Positions 28,520 through 37,325 of a DNA stretch of 64,000 nucleotides are shown in pieces (positions within the stretch are counted from its first letter, which is position 1; each line of letters opens with the position of its first letter). The notes beneath the pieces are model-generated. The model saw nothing but the letters and a program-made list of their open reading frames with translations, searched no databases and had not been told where the DNA came from. The position numbers and the translations under genes are program-made. Origin of the DNA: a bacterium 1XD42-54 (GTDB taxonomy: Bacteria > Bacillota > Clostridia > Lachnospirales > Lachnospiraceae); contig RAZH01000001.1 of assembly GCA_003612585.1 (NCBI GenBank), forward strand, positions 1-64,000, read 5' to 3'.

Positions 28520-29158
28520 TTAAGCATCTTTCTTCTTGATGGGTGTGCGTATCACAGTACGAAGCCTTTCCTCCTTGCACCTTCTCGGATCACTCAAATA
28601 TATCTCATGGTGCAGGCGTCCTCCCGACAAATCCGCCTCATAACCGCCCGCCTCTGTAAACGCTTCCATTCGCTCCATCGTTTCTGGCTCGTTATCGTAC
28701 CCGCCGATGTGCATACATTGCACGCACAATCCTTCCTGATACGTAAAATAAAATACATCTGATACATCCATCTGTTTCTTTTCTGATACTTCTCTCACAG
28801 CCCAGTCGAACGTATCTTTTCCCACGAATTCCGGCAGACGAATCATCGCAATCCACGAAAAGTTTTCTTTTCTGGAATAATCAATTTTCTCTGTGCCGCT
28901 CTGCCACCAAAGTCCTTCCAGTGGCGGAACGACATAATCAAAGTAGCCCTCGATCTTATTGGAACCCATTTTGCTCATTTTGATTGTAAACGACACTGCA
29001 TACAACAGACCAATCGCCTTTTTATATGCTCCATCCGGTTCATTCGGATCGCCCTTTCCCCTGACCGCGACATAATTCATCTCCGGTACTTCGACGAAAT
29101 CCGGCTTCTTTGGCGGCATATAAAACTCCCGATACTCTTTTTTGTAATCAAATGCCAT
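28520..29158 (-). CDS. GyrI-like small-molecule-binding domain protein
   Basis: About 212 residues from the ATG at 29158 (MAFDYKKEYREFY). The frame is open to 29221 but the ribosome site AAGGAAAG favours the later start. Features such as VEVPEMNYVAVRGKGDPNEP and the late FTEAGGYEADLSGGRLHHEIYLSDPRR match stand-alone GyrI-like (SHS2/BmrR-type) proteins. Relatives bind or hydrolyse hydrophobic toxic compounds in some studied cases; the substrate here is unknown. There is only one base between this gene and the preceding TfoX-like gene, so the two are probably co-translated. Confidence 0.82.
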   Translation of the reverse strand: MAFDYKKEYREFYMPPKKPDFVEVPEMNYVAVRGKGDPNEPDGAYKKAIGLLYAVSFTIKMSKMGSNKIEGYFDYVVPPLEGLWWQSGTEKIDYSRKENFSWIAMIRLPEFVGKDTFDWAVREVSEKKQMDVSDVFYFTYQEGLCVQCMHIGGYDNEPETMERMEAFTEAGGYEADLSGGRLHHEIYLSDPRRCKEERLRTVIRTPIKKKDA

Positions 29159-29159
29159 A

Positions 29160-29486
29160 TCAGCTTTTCTTTCCTTTCTTCGGCTTCGTAGCCGGAAGCG
29201 CCCGGCACGTTTCTGATACAAACTGTGTCAGCCATTCTCTGTTGTCCGTATCTTCAATCAAAAAATATGGCTTAGCCCCTTCATACGGCGGTTTCTGCGG
29301 AAGCTGCGGCTCCAGCTCCTTTCCCGCTTCCGTAATTTTGATGAACAATTCGTCTCCACAGATCAATGCAAAAATTTTGCCGTCGCAGTACATGCCATAT
29401 TCCCCAAACATTTTTCGGTATGTAATCTGCCCTGCACCTGACAGCTGATCTGCAATATATTCCACAAATTCTGCTTTACTTGCCAT
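29160..29486 (-). CDS. TfoX N-terminal domain protein
   Basis: A 108-residue protein matching only the N-terminal domain of TfoX/Sxy (ITYRKMFGEYGMYCDGKIFALICGDELFIKIT, residues about 21-52, with the family's G-x-Y-G). The C-terminal domain of proteobacterial TfoX is absent, as is usual in Firmicutes, so a competence role should not be assumed. The C-terminus is basic (KPKKGKKS). The gene is coupled to the GyrI-like gene. Confidence 0.85.
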   Translation of the reverse strand: MASKAEFVEYIADQLSGAGQITYRKMFGEYGMYCDGKIFALICGDELFIKITEAGKELEPQLPQKPPYEGAKPYFLIEDTDNREWLTQFVSETCRALPATKPKKGKKS

Positions 29487-29601
29487 CTTCTAGCACCTTC
29501 CTATTATCCTGATTATCATAACCATATATTTGTGTTCACATGCTTCCATAACTTTTGTAAAATCCCCTGCCCGCCAGACTACCGAAACTATAACAAAGGA
29601 T

Positions 29602-29623
29602 ACATGACAGCTATATGTCATGT
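29602..29623 (-). terminator. Hairpin after the ABC permease gene
   Basis: ACATGACA (29602-29609) pairs with TGTCATGT (29616-29623), 48 bases after the permease stop. The following minus-strand bases are only moderately T-rich, so it is a weak terminator candidate. Confidence 0.5.
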
Positions 29624-29670
29624 TTCAAAAATTTTCTGCGAAACTTTTCTTTCTCTATGATCTTTTCAGA

Positions 29671-31908
29671 TCATTCCGACATACTGTCGCCCCTCAGCGT
29701 CTTGGCAAGTTCACACTTGCTCAGCTTTCTTCCTCCAAGAAAATAAGCCAGCGCCACAAACCCGAAAACAGTAAAAATAAATGTCAGAATCGGAAGAACC
29801 GGAGCCACCCGGATAAACTCCAAAGCATTCAGATTACTTGCTTTTATCATAACTGCCATTGCCATTATCGTCAATACCAGAGTAAGGAACATCGGACGTC
29901 CGACTGTAACCAAAGCTTCTATACAAAATATTTTCCACATTCCTCTGGGTGTCAGCCCTATTGACATATAACGGGCAAATTCTTTCTTCCTCTGCCGCAA
30001 AAATCCCTGTGTATTCGAAAATACATGCGCAATTCCAATGATAGCTAGGAGCACGCAAAATCCTCCCAATACAAGTTCATAGCCTGCAATCATTTTATCA
30101 TTATCAAGCTTCTCCTGAATTCGGTTTTCACTTTCCACTTCATATGTCTGGCCAACAATTTTTATAATCTCGTCCTCAAGCGCACACAATGCTTCCGGAG
30201 ACGTCCGATCACCGGCCAGCGCCCGGATATAGCAGTCCGGCTCCGCGCCCCCTACCTTACCTGAAATCTCCCGCCACAGAGACAATGGAATAAAATGTAC
30301 CAGATCATGATCTGACTTTCCATATTCCTCCCTCAGCGCCGGAGTCATATCTGTACAGGCAAGTACCGGAACTTTTGCGGAATCTTTTTCATCCATAACC
30401 TGCCCCGCTTCTCCAGCGGCCGCCATTCTGTGCAAAACAACGGTATCTAAATCCTCTCTGACATAAGGAATATACTGCGGATAGCGAAAATTACTGTGGA
30501 TACTGTCCCAAATACGATTTAACAGAATTGCGCCGTCGATGCGAGGCGCTATCCCGACCTGTCCACAGAATTCTTTAAAACTCTCATCGTCCAGTATGAT
30601 GACAGACGCTTTCACCTTCCGAAAATCCGCTTCGTCGTCTGCCACTTCTTCCCCAAACACTGTTACCCCGCCAAGATTTTTCAGCTCCTCACTTTCCGCA
30701 TCCTTGGGCAGTCTGCACAAAGCTTCTGCTTTCTGGTACAAGACGGTGTTATCCGCTCCCGGCAATTCCTTCAGCTCAGCTGTCAGTCCAAATGCTTCGA
30801 TTTTTGTATCCTTCACAGTTGTCATAACATCCCAGACATCCTGATACGCCTTAAAATAAGTATAATCCGTACTGATCCCGGAAAGTGTAAAAAAACACTG
30901 CATCATCATAAATCCAAAAAAGGCAAGCATCAGCGAAAGCGAAGTGGTCCGCAGCGCCTTTTTTCTGGCCTTTAGCCCGTTCCCCGCCAGTTCACCCTCC
31001 ACGCCGAACAGCATTGTCAGAATGGGCGACCTCTTTTTCTTTTTCAGCTGCATCTCAGCAGTCCCTTTTATTGCTTCAAGCGGCGTAAGTCTGCTTAGTC
31101 TGTTCGCCGGAATCCATGCCGAAATAAGCACTGTCAAAAAAGACAGAAAAAGAATCCCTGCAAAAACTGCCGGATGCCAGTAAAAGTTCACCTGTCGACC
31201 TCCTACCAGCTCCGCCGTCAGCATCCCCATCGCCTTCATGGTACCAAAACTGAGCGCTATTCCTGCGAGAAGTCCCACAAAAATGGGAGCTGCGCATAGC
31301 AGAAACGCTTCCTGAAGCAGACAAATCCGTATCTGTCCTGGCGTAGCCCCGATGCTGGAAAAAATACCAAACTGATGAACCCTGCTGTCCATCGACACCG
31401 CAAAGGAATTATGGATGACCAGAATCAGAGAAACACACACAATCAGCACCACAGCCAGGTACGCTGGCATCAGAAGCCTCGGCATCGAATCTCCCGGAAT
31501 ACGGATAAAATACAGCGATAATAGCTGATAATTGTATGTAACATCACTTTCTGCCGCTTTGAACCACGCTCTGATGGCCTCCATATCCCGATAAACGGTT
31601 CTTTTATTGAAAAAAAGAACATCTACGGTTGTTTTCTGTTCACCAGACAGTTCTTCGTTCACGACTGCCTTCTCCACATTGGCAAACTGCTCAATCAACT
31701 CCAGGTCCTCTGCATGAAAAGCGCCTGTAATACGTCCATGCCAGTCTCCGGTTTCCATTTTTGTTCCTTCCACATTGTCCAGCCAGAAATTGTAAAAAAG
31801 ACTGCACAGAAAAGACAGAAACAGCGCAGCAATAAAAGCTGCCACCACGATCGACAGTCCAGAGGAACGATTCTGTTTGATATAATCCGCTGAATACTCT
31901 CTCCACAT
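29671..31908 (-). CDS. ABC transporter permease, FtsX/MacB-like (two FtsX domains)
   Basis: A 745-residue membrane protein with two FtsX-type domains: one helix at about 17-40, an outer loop, three helices between about 145 and 270, a helix near 325-345, a large outer domain (about 350-590) and three helices near 605-730. The FGIFSSIGATPGQIR segment after the second helix is the family's coupling motif and recurs as ARYMSIGLTPRGMW in the second half. Such permeases work by mechanotransmission in peptide-antibiotic sensing or detoxification. Its ATPase, kinase and response regulator lie immediately upstream. The substrate cannot be deduced. Confidence 0.88.
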   Translation of the reverse strand: MWREYSADYIKQNRSSGLSIVVAAFIAALFLSFLCSLFYNFWLDNVEGTKMETGDWHGRITGAFHAEDLELIEQFANVEKAVVNEELSGEQKTTVDVLFFNKRTVYRDMEAIRAWFKAAESDVTYNYQLLSLYFIRIPGDSMPRLLMPAYLAVVLIVCVSLILVIHNSFAVSMDSRVHQFGIFSSIGATPGQIRICLLQEAFLLCAAPIFVGLLAGIALSFGTMKAMGMLTAELVGGRQVNFYWHPAVFAGILFLSFLTVLISAWIPANRLSRLTPLEAIKGTAEMQLKKKKRSPILTMLFGVEGELAGNGLKARKKALRTTSLSLMLAFFGFMMMQCFFTLSGISTDYTYFKAYQDVWDVMTTVKDTKIEAFGLTAELKELPGADNTVLYQKAEALCRLPKDAESEELKNLGGVTVFGEEVADDEADFRKVKASVIILDDESFKEFCGQVGIAPRIDGAILLNRIWDSIHSNFRYPQYIPYVREDLDTVVLHRMAAAGEAGQVMDEKDSAKVPVLACTDMTPALREEYGKSDHDLVHFIPLSLWREISGKVGGAEPDCYIRALAGDRTSPEALCALEDEIIKIVGQTYEVESENRIQEKLDNDKMIAGYELVLGGFCVLLAIIGIAHVFSNTQGFLRQRKKEFARYMSIGLTPRGMWKIFCIEALVTVGRPMFLTLVLTIMAMAVMIKASNLNALEFIRVAPVLPILTFIFTVFGFVALAYFLGGRKLSKCELAKTLRGDSMSE

Positions 31909-31913
31909 GCCAT

Positions 31914-32594
31914 CTACCTCCGCTTCTCATCACTGACAATACGCCCGTCCTCTATCGTTACGATGCGGTCTGCCTCCAGCGCAACTTTCTCGTCATGCGT
32001 AATCAGCAAAATGGTCTGATTCAGATTCCGGTTCGACAGTTTCAGCAAATCAATAATTTCCCTCGAATTCTTACGGTCAAGATTCCCTGTCGGTTCATCT
32101 CCCAGCAACAGCGCCGGACGGTAAATCAGAGAACGCGCAATGGCTGCCCGCTGCTGCTGACCGCCTGACAGCTCGTTCGGCAGACATTCCATTTTATCCG
32201 CAATCCCCAGTGAATCAACAATCTGTTCCAGATACTCCTGGTTTGGTTTTCGCTTATCCAGCGCAAGCGGCATCAGAATATTTTTTCGCACGGTCAGCGT
32301 CGGAATCAGATTGTAGAACTGATACACCAGTCCTACCTTTCTGCGCCGAAATATGGCGGCCTGTGTCCGGCTCATCGTAGAAATATCCGTTCCCTCCACA
32401 AAAATCTTTCCCTCTGTCGGCTGATCGACACTGCCAAGCATATGCAGAAGCGTCGATTTCCCGGAACCGGATGCCCCGACAATCGCGACAAATTCCCCCT
32501 TTTCCACAGACAGGTCAATCCGATCCAAAGCAACCACCTGATTATTGCCAGAACCATAAATTTTTCGTACCCCTTCACACTTCAGTATTTCCAT
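31914..32594 (-). CDS. ABC transporter ATP-binding protein (MacB/LolD/BceA class)
   Basis: About 226 residues from the ATG at 32594, which follows GAAAGGAG. Walker A GASGSGKST, Q-loop VYQFYN, signature LSGGQQQR, Walker B ALLLGDEPTGNLD and H-loop THD are all present. The class pairs with FtsX-like permeases; the permease gene begins 5 bases after this stop. Together with the kinase and regulator upstream it forms a sense-and-respond unit similar in gene content to Bce/Psd modules. Confidence 0.95.
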   Translation of the reverse strand: MEILKCEGVRKIYGSGNNQVVALDRIDLSVEKGEFVAIVGASGSGKSTLLHMLGSVDQPTEGKIFVEGTDISTMSRTQAAIFRRRKVGLVYQFYNLIPTLTVRKNILMPLALDKRKPNQEYLEQIVDSLGIADKMECLPNELSGGQQQRAAIARSLIYRPALLLGDEPTGNLDRKNSREIIDLLKLSNRNLNQTILLITHDEKVALEADRIVTIEDGRIVSDEKRR

Positions 32595-32659
32595 ACACAC
32601 ACTCCTTTCTGTTATAAACGGTCATCTACTGCCCCAGTATAACAAAAGAAAGTGACATC

Positions 32660-33847
32660 TCAGTGACTGTAAATCCTTATTTCAAAACAGGCCCCGCCCT
32701 CTGGAAGATTCCGCACAGCAATACTGCCATTTTCCAGCTCCAATATAGAACGTGCAAGCGCCAGACCAATCCCAACCCCGCCATCGGCAGCCCCTTTCCC
32801 CCGGTAAAACCGTTCAAAAAGATGCGGAAGGTCCTCTTTTGCAATCCCCGTACCTTCATCCCAGATCAAAACCTCAGCATACAACGGATTTTGGGAATAA
32901 TCACAATGTACGCTTTGCCCTGGTTTCGAATGCTCCATGCAGTTTTTTATCAGATTCAAAAAGGCCTCCATGGTCCATTCCAAATCTCCGTTTATCTCAA
33001 CACACCCCCGCTCCGGGATCTCCACAGAAATTTTCTTTTTTGCCAACAGCTCTTCCAGATTCTCAGCTGCAAGATTCAGCGCTGTATAAAGATCTACCTT
33101 CTCACGCTCCAGCCGCAAAATTCCCGCATCAATCTTGGCGAGCATCAGCAACGATTCTTCCAGCCGGTACAGCCGTTCCAGCTGACGTTTCATCTGTTCT
33201 GTACCGGCATGTGGCGTTTCTTTTTCCATAAGCTGCATCGACAAAAATAATGCGCTAATCGGTGTTTTTAGCTGATGTGCGATATTCGCCAGATTCTCCG
33301 CAAAATTCTTCTTTGCCTCCACGGCATGTTCCCGCGTCTGATACAGTGCAGTGACTGTCTTATACATTTCATCCTGCAAATGCGAAAATACATCCTCCCG
33401 TACCTGCAAAATTGTCCCGCTATCACCCGTATTCACCTGCTCCAGATATTCTGTGAGTTCTACAATCCGTTTCCTGTAATTCTTTTCCCGGCAATATAAA
33501 AAAAGAAGGAATCCTCCGGCCAACAGCCCGGCCCATACTGCAAAAAAAGCCAAAGCCTCCCATGCAATCCCTTCCAAAAACTCACTGCCTTTATATCCAT
33601 ACTGCTCCAGAAACTGACTTCCACACTTCGGCAAAACATCATACGCTTTCACACATGAAATCACTTCTGCCTCTGCTTCCGGATGCTCCTCTACAAATAG
33701 CGCACAAAACCCGGAAAAGTATTCATAAACCGCCCATCTGTATCTGTTCACACCCCAAAACGCTATGCCAAGCACACAGACCAGATATACAAGCACTGCC
33801 GGCCATTTCCCAAACCGGTATTTTTTCTGTATTCCCTGCTTTATCAT
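32660..33847 (-). CDS. Sensor histidine kinase (two-component)
   Basis: A 395-residue kinase: membrane helices at about 15-33 and 97-118 enclose an outer sensing segment of about 65 residues. The phospho-acceptor is His191 in IAHQLKTPIS, and the ATPase domain shows N (NLIKNCMEH), G1 (DEGTGI) and G2 (GVGIGLALA). It overlaps the response regulator gene by 4 bases. The outer segment distinguishes it from BceS-type intramembrane kinases, so it may detect its signal directly. Confidence 0.95.
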   Translation of the reverse strand: MIKQGIQKKYRFGKWPAVLVYLVCVLGIAFWGVNRYRWAVYEYFSGFCALFVEEHPEAEAEVISCVKAYDVLPKCGSQFLEQYGYKGSEFLEGIAWEALAFFAVWAGLLAGGFLLFLYCREKNYRKRIVELTEYLEQVNTGDSGTILQVREDVFSHLQDEMYKTVTALYQTREHAVEAKKNFAENLANIAHQLKTPISALFLSMQLMEKETPHAGTEQMKRQLERLYRLEESLLMLAKIDAGILRLEREKVDLYTALNLAAENLEELLAKKKISVEIPERGCVEINGDLEWTMEAFLNLIKNCMEHSKPGQSVHCDYSQNPLYAEVLIWDEGTGIAKEDLPHLFERFYRGKGAADGGVGIGLALARSILELENGSIAVRNLPEGGACFEIRIYSH

Positions 33848-34518
33848 ACGCTGTCCTCCATCCGATAACCAAAACTGCGGATCGTCCTCAGACAGGAAGG
33901 ATGATGTAGTTTCTCACGGAGCCGTTTCATAGCAACCGTCAGTGTATTATCGTTCACATAATTTCCCTCGCTGTCCCAGACCTGTTCCAGCAACTGTTTT
34001 CTGGTCACGGTTCTTCCTTTATTCTCCAGCAGCAATACCAGCAGCCGGTATTCTGGCTGACTCAGCAAAATCTCCTCGGTTCCACAGTAAACGGATAGTT
34101 TTTCCGTATCCACAACAATATCATTGCAAAAAAGCCGCGTCTCTTTCCTCAGGCCTGTCCTTCGAAGCAGCGCCATGATCCGTGAATACAGCACTTCCAG
34201 TTCAAAAGGTTTTACCACATAATCGTCAGCTCCATCCTGAAATCCCTGGACAATGTCGGCAGTCTCACCCCTGACGGTCAGAAAAAGGATCGGGATCTTG
34301 CCTCCAAACCGGCGCCGGACCCACCTGCACAGTTCATCGCCATTCCCATCCGGCATGTTCCGGTCAACGATCAAAAGCGCCGGGATTTTCCGCTGTAATA
34401 CCTGCTTCGCATCTGCAATGCTGCATAGCAGCTCTGTCTTCATCTCATGACGTTCCAGATATTCTTTTACAATCTGTGCAATATCCGGATCATCTTCAAC
34501 ATAATATAAATCAATCAT
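33844..34518 (-). CDS. OmpR/PhoB-type response regulator
   Basis: A 224-residue regulator: receiver domain (acidic pocket EDD at 8-10, phosphorylation site Asp52 in LLIVDRNMPDG) and a C-terminal winged helix (about 130-222, VTRKQLLEQVWDSEGNYVNDNTLTVAMKRLREKL). It overlaps the VOC gene by 8 bases and the kinase gene by 4. It likely controls the ABC genes downstream, as in bacitracin-type modules. Confidence 0.95.
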   Translation of the reverse strand: MIDLYYVEDDPDIAQIVKEYLERHEMKTELLCSIADAKQVLQRKIPALLIVDRNMPDGNGDELCRWVRRRFGGKIPILFLTVRGETADIVQGFQDGADDYVVKPFELEVLYSRIMALLRRTGLRKETRLFCNDIVVDTEKLSVYCGTEEILLSQPEYRLLVLLLENKGRTVTRKQLLEQVWDSEGNYVNDNTLTVAMKRLREKLHHPSCLRTIRSFGYRMEDSV

Positions 34519-34888
34519 CTGTTGTCCTCATAGGTGTTCCAACTTCTATCAGATTTCCATCCGGGTCGTAAAAACGAATCACTTTCTGCCCCCATGCATG
34601 CTCCATAAGCCGATTCACATATACAATCGGCTCGTGGTAATTTTCCAGCTTCTTCGCAAACGCTTCCAGATCAGCTTCCTCAAAATACAGTTCCGATGCA
34701 TGATTTCGGAAAATAACCTCTTTTTCAAGAAAACGCTCCCAGATCGCTTTATCCTGAAGGACAAGCCCTTCACTCATAATCACGTTGCCATCCTGATCCA
34801 AAATAACATTTAGACCAAGCAAGTCTTTATAAAAAGCAATTGATTTTTCTATATCACTGACTACAATTAATACATTTTTCAGACGCAT
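34511..34888 (-). CDS. VOC-family (glyoxalase/bleomycin-resistance-like) protein
   Basis: A 125-residue protein with the paired beta-alpha-beta-beta-beta modules of the vicinal oxygen chelate fold: an opening DIEKSIAFYKDLLGLNV and a closing VIRFYDPDGNLIEVGTPM with the usual metal-ligand Glu. VOC proteins include glyoxalases, fosfomycin enzymes and drug-binding resistance proteins; the substrate is unknown. Being first in an operon with a two-component system and an FtsX-type transporter hints at a role in the same toxic-compound response. Confidence 0.88.
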   Translation of the reverse strand: MRLKNVLIVVSDIEKSIAFYKDLLGLNVILDQDGNVIMSEGLVLQDKAIWERFLEKEVIFRNHASELYFEEADLEAFAKKLENYHEPIVYVNRLMEHAWGQKVIRFYDPDGNLIEVGTPMRTTDD

Positions 34889-34913
34889 TTTAGATTCCTT
34901 TCATTTTTGTGTG

Positions 34914-34994
34914 TCATTGCAAAGTTTCCTTCCTACCGTTTATTTTTTTCCTGCGGTTGGAATATTCGATATCGCTGAAAGTCTGTTGTTTCAT
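34914..34994 (-). mobile_element. Remnant of an IS5-type transposase gene (5' end only)
   Basis: A 26-codon frame starts at 34994 behind GAAAGGGGAA and reads MKQQTFSDIEYSNRRKK before leaving the family and stopping. That opening is characteristic, as I recall it, of clostridial IS5-group transposases. The remaining roughly 400 codons are gone. The call rests on about 16 residues and remembered family sequence, so it needs a database check. Confidence 0.5.
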
Positions 34995-35022
34995 ATGACT
35001 GTTCCCCTTTCGCGATATCATT

Positions 35023-35051
35023 ATTATAACAGATGTAGCGAGTTCAGTCAG
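35023..35051 (-). promoter_or_regulatory. Promoter upstream of the transposase remnant and VOC operon
   Basis: Minus-strand CTGACT (35046-35051), 17-base spacer, TATAAT (35023-35028). It would drive the IS remnant and, with no terminator between them, the VOC-regulator-kinase-ABC operon. An inverted repeat GATATCGC...GCGATATC (about 34969-35018) lies in the leader. Confidence 0.6.
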
Positions 35052-35144
35052 TCGAAATGTTCAATTAAATCAGCGTTTCCTCCTATCTCACGATTCTTAT
35101 TATACCATGTTATCGTGGGAAACGCGGTCTTTTGTAGACAAACC

Positions 35145-35171
35145 GAGGCCACCGGCTATGCCGGTGGCCTC
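35145..35171 (-). terminator. Terminator after the GH43-like gene
   Basis: Perfect 11-bp stem GAGGCCACCGG (35145-35155) with CCGGTGGCCTC (35161-35171), 5-base loop, 7 bases after the stop codon. The T tract is short. Confidence 0.8.
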
Positions 35172-35177
35172 TGAATA

Positions 35178-37325
35178 TTACTTGTCGTATTTGAATGTTA
35201 CTTCTATTCTTCCGCTCTCCTCACCAGGATATACTCTTACTTCAACGGTACCCCACTGAGTTGAACCATTACCAAACTGTGTCAGGTTGAGTGCAGTGAT
35301 CGTAGGCTCGGTGCCTGTTCCGATCAGCTCTTCTTCTGTCAGTTCTACCGGGCCCCAGATGCCAACGCCGAAAGTATGTCTTACAGAGTAAGTACCAGGT
35401 GTGATGTCGTCAAATACATATACCTCGTCTCTTCCGTAAGTTTCATACGTCATAATTCTTTCCGTACTACTCTCTGTCCCTGCTTCTTCGTCGGCCTCTT
35501 TTATCAGATCGAGTTCAGCGCCTCTACCCTGCGTTTCAAATGTGTTTTCCACGTAACGCGGTGTGTTGCTGGAGAAAGCCTCAACCTCAAAATAATATTC
35601 CGGATCAACGTTCAGGCTCGGAATGTCTAAGTAGCTGTCCCAGTAAACCATATAGCTGTTATACAGTTTGTCCGGTGCGATGCCGTAGCGCACAATATAT
35701 CCCTCGGCGCCATCCACCTGCTCCCATACCAGATGAGCGTAGCGGCGGTCTAATTTGTCACGAACAACCGTTACATTCTCTACCTTTGTCCAAGTTGCCT
35801 CTTCCGGATTACCGAAAACACGAAGCGCTTTTACAGCAAACTTTCCATCGTCTGGCGTAAATACATTTGTCAGCTTCACATAGCGTGCGTATACAGGAGC
35901 CGGAAGTTCTGTGTAATCGCTTCGCAGATCCTGAACGTTATTGCTCTTGTCAATAACCATGGTCCAGTTCTCGTTGTCGTCAGATACTTCAACCGTATAG
36001 GACTGATAACGGTCAAGCGGATCACGACTCCGTGTAGTGTCAGGATCTTTGTCCCACAGAATCTGGATACCGCGGATATCACATTCTGCGCCAAGGTCTA
36101 CGGTGATATATTCGCCCGGATCGCCTGTTTCAGCAGACCAGAATGACTTCGTATTCTCATCTACTGCATGTGCCGTCCAGCAGTTCTCAAGCGTGGAAGA
36201 TGCTTCGATCTTTTTGTCCAGAGACAAAAGTACCCATCCCGTAAAGCCGTCTTCAATCGGATTCTCTACGACGCCCGGAAGATACTGCGGATAATCACCA
36301 AATTCCGTTTTTCCGTGCATTACGCCGTCTTCATCGACGCCTGCCGGGTAGAGAGAGATAAGCGTGTCACCACGTCCACCGGACTGTGCGAACGGCATCA
36401 TAGCAGCGCCCCAAACATTATTGTTCTTGTCTACGAAGATACTGCCGTGGCCGCCGCCCGGAGCTACGCCTGTGGTCTTCAGAGTAAACGGATTTTCTTC
36501 CTCATATACATAAGGCCCCATCGGATCATCTGCTACGTATACGCCCTGACCATAGGAGTAGAACTCAAGACCGATAGATGAATACAGCAGATAGTATCTG
36601 CCATTGTACTTGAGCGGGTGGCCGCCTTCCGTCCAGCCATACTCCTCTTCACGGTAGTCTCTGTAATCGAAGTACGGGAAGATATTGTCCTTTTTATATC
36701 TGGTTTCCCAGCCATGGTTATGCGGGTCGCCCCAGATGCAGACAACCGGTTCGCTGATTTCCTTGAAGGTTGTCTTATCCAGTTCAACGACGCGGATACC
36801 AAGAAGCTGAGACCATCCATAGTACATAAACAGACGGCCGGTTTCTTCATCGTAAAGCATGCTGGCGTCGCCGTAGTTGTTGCTGGAGAATGTACCTGCA
36901 TCATACCAGACACCTGATTTCGGGTCGTCAGTCGTCATTACCTTGTCATTGGTATTTCCTGCGTAGTTATACAATTTGCCGTCGATCTCCACAACGCCAA
37001 CTATTCCGGCCTGTAATTCCGGTGCATCGACATACGTCCAGTTTACGAAGTCCGGTGACCACCAATAACCTTTTTTATGACTTACAAACAGATAGTAGTC
37101 ATCTTCAAATATTGTGATAACCGGCTCGCCGCCTCTGAGCAGTCTTCCTGATCCCTGAGTAAGAGAAATGGGATTACAGTACGTGGTCGGGTTCTGCATG
37201 AACTCCTTTTCCGATGCCACTACCGGCAGAGCGTCCGTTGAATCAGCGGTTTCAGCGCTCGCGCCCGTAAAACAAAGGCCTGCGAAGAGGAACGATAAAC
37301 AAATAGATACTAACTTCTTCTTCAT
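35178..37325 (-). CDS. Secreted GH43-like glycoside hydrolase with F5/8C-type domain
   Basis: A 715-residue exported protein: signal peptide 1-24 (cleavage near ASA-E), five-bladed beta-propeller of the GH43/GH-F type (about 45-350), a discoidin (F5/8 type C) carbohydrate-binding-like domain (about 365-507), a fibronectin III-like segment (about 512-605) and a beta-rich C-terminal domain. Two of the three GH43 carboxylates are clear: Asp153 (GDASMLYDE) and Glu233 (TEGGHPLKYNGRYYLLYS). The expected catalytic-base Asp appears as Glu67 in GGEPVI. GH43 enzymes remove arabinose, xylose or galactose units from plant or host glycans. It stands next to a monosaccharide importer, which fits a glycan-foraging locus. 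Confidence 0.82.
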   Translation of the reverse strand: MKKKLVSICLSFLFAGLCFTGASAETADSTDALPVVASEKEFMQNPTTYCNPISLTQGSGRLLRGGEPVITIFEDDYYLFVSHKKGYWWSPDFVNWTYVDAPELQAGIVGVVEIDGKLYNYAGNTNDKVMTTDDPKSGVWYDAGTFSSNNYGDASMLYDEETGRLFMYYGWSQLLGIRVVELDKTTFKEISEPVVCIWGDPHNHGWETRYKKDNIFPYFDYRDYREEEYGWTEGGHPLKYNGRYYLLYSSIGLEFYSYGQGVYVADDPMGPYVYEEENPFTLKTTGVAPGGGHGSIFVDKNNNVWGAAMMPFAQSGGRGDTLISLYPAGVDEDGVMHGKTEFGDYPQYLPGVVENPIEDGFTGWVLLSLDKKIEASSTLENCWTAHAVDENTKSFWSAETGDPGEYITVDLGAECDIRGIQILWDKDPDTTRSRDPLDRYQSYTVEVSDDNENWTMVIDKSNNVQDLRSDYTELPAPVYARYVKLTNVFTPDDGKFAVKALRVFGNPEEATWTKVENVTVVRDKLDRRYAHLVWEQVDGAEGYIVRYGIAPDKLYNSYMVYWDSYLDIPSLNVDPEYYFEVEAFSSNTPRYVENTFETQGRGAELDLIKEADEEAGTESSTERIMTYETYGRDEVYVFDDITPGTYSVRHTFGVGIWGPVELTEEELIGTGTEPTITALNLTQFGNGSTQWGTVEVRVYPGEESGRIEVTFKYDK

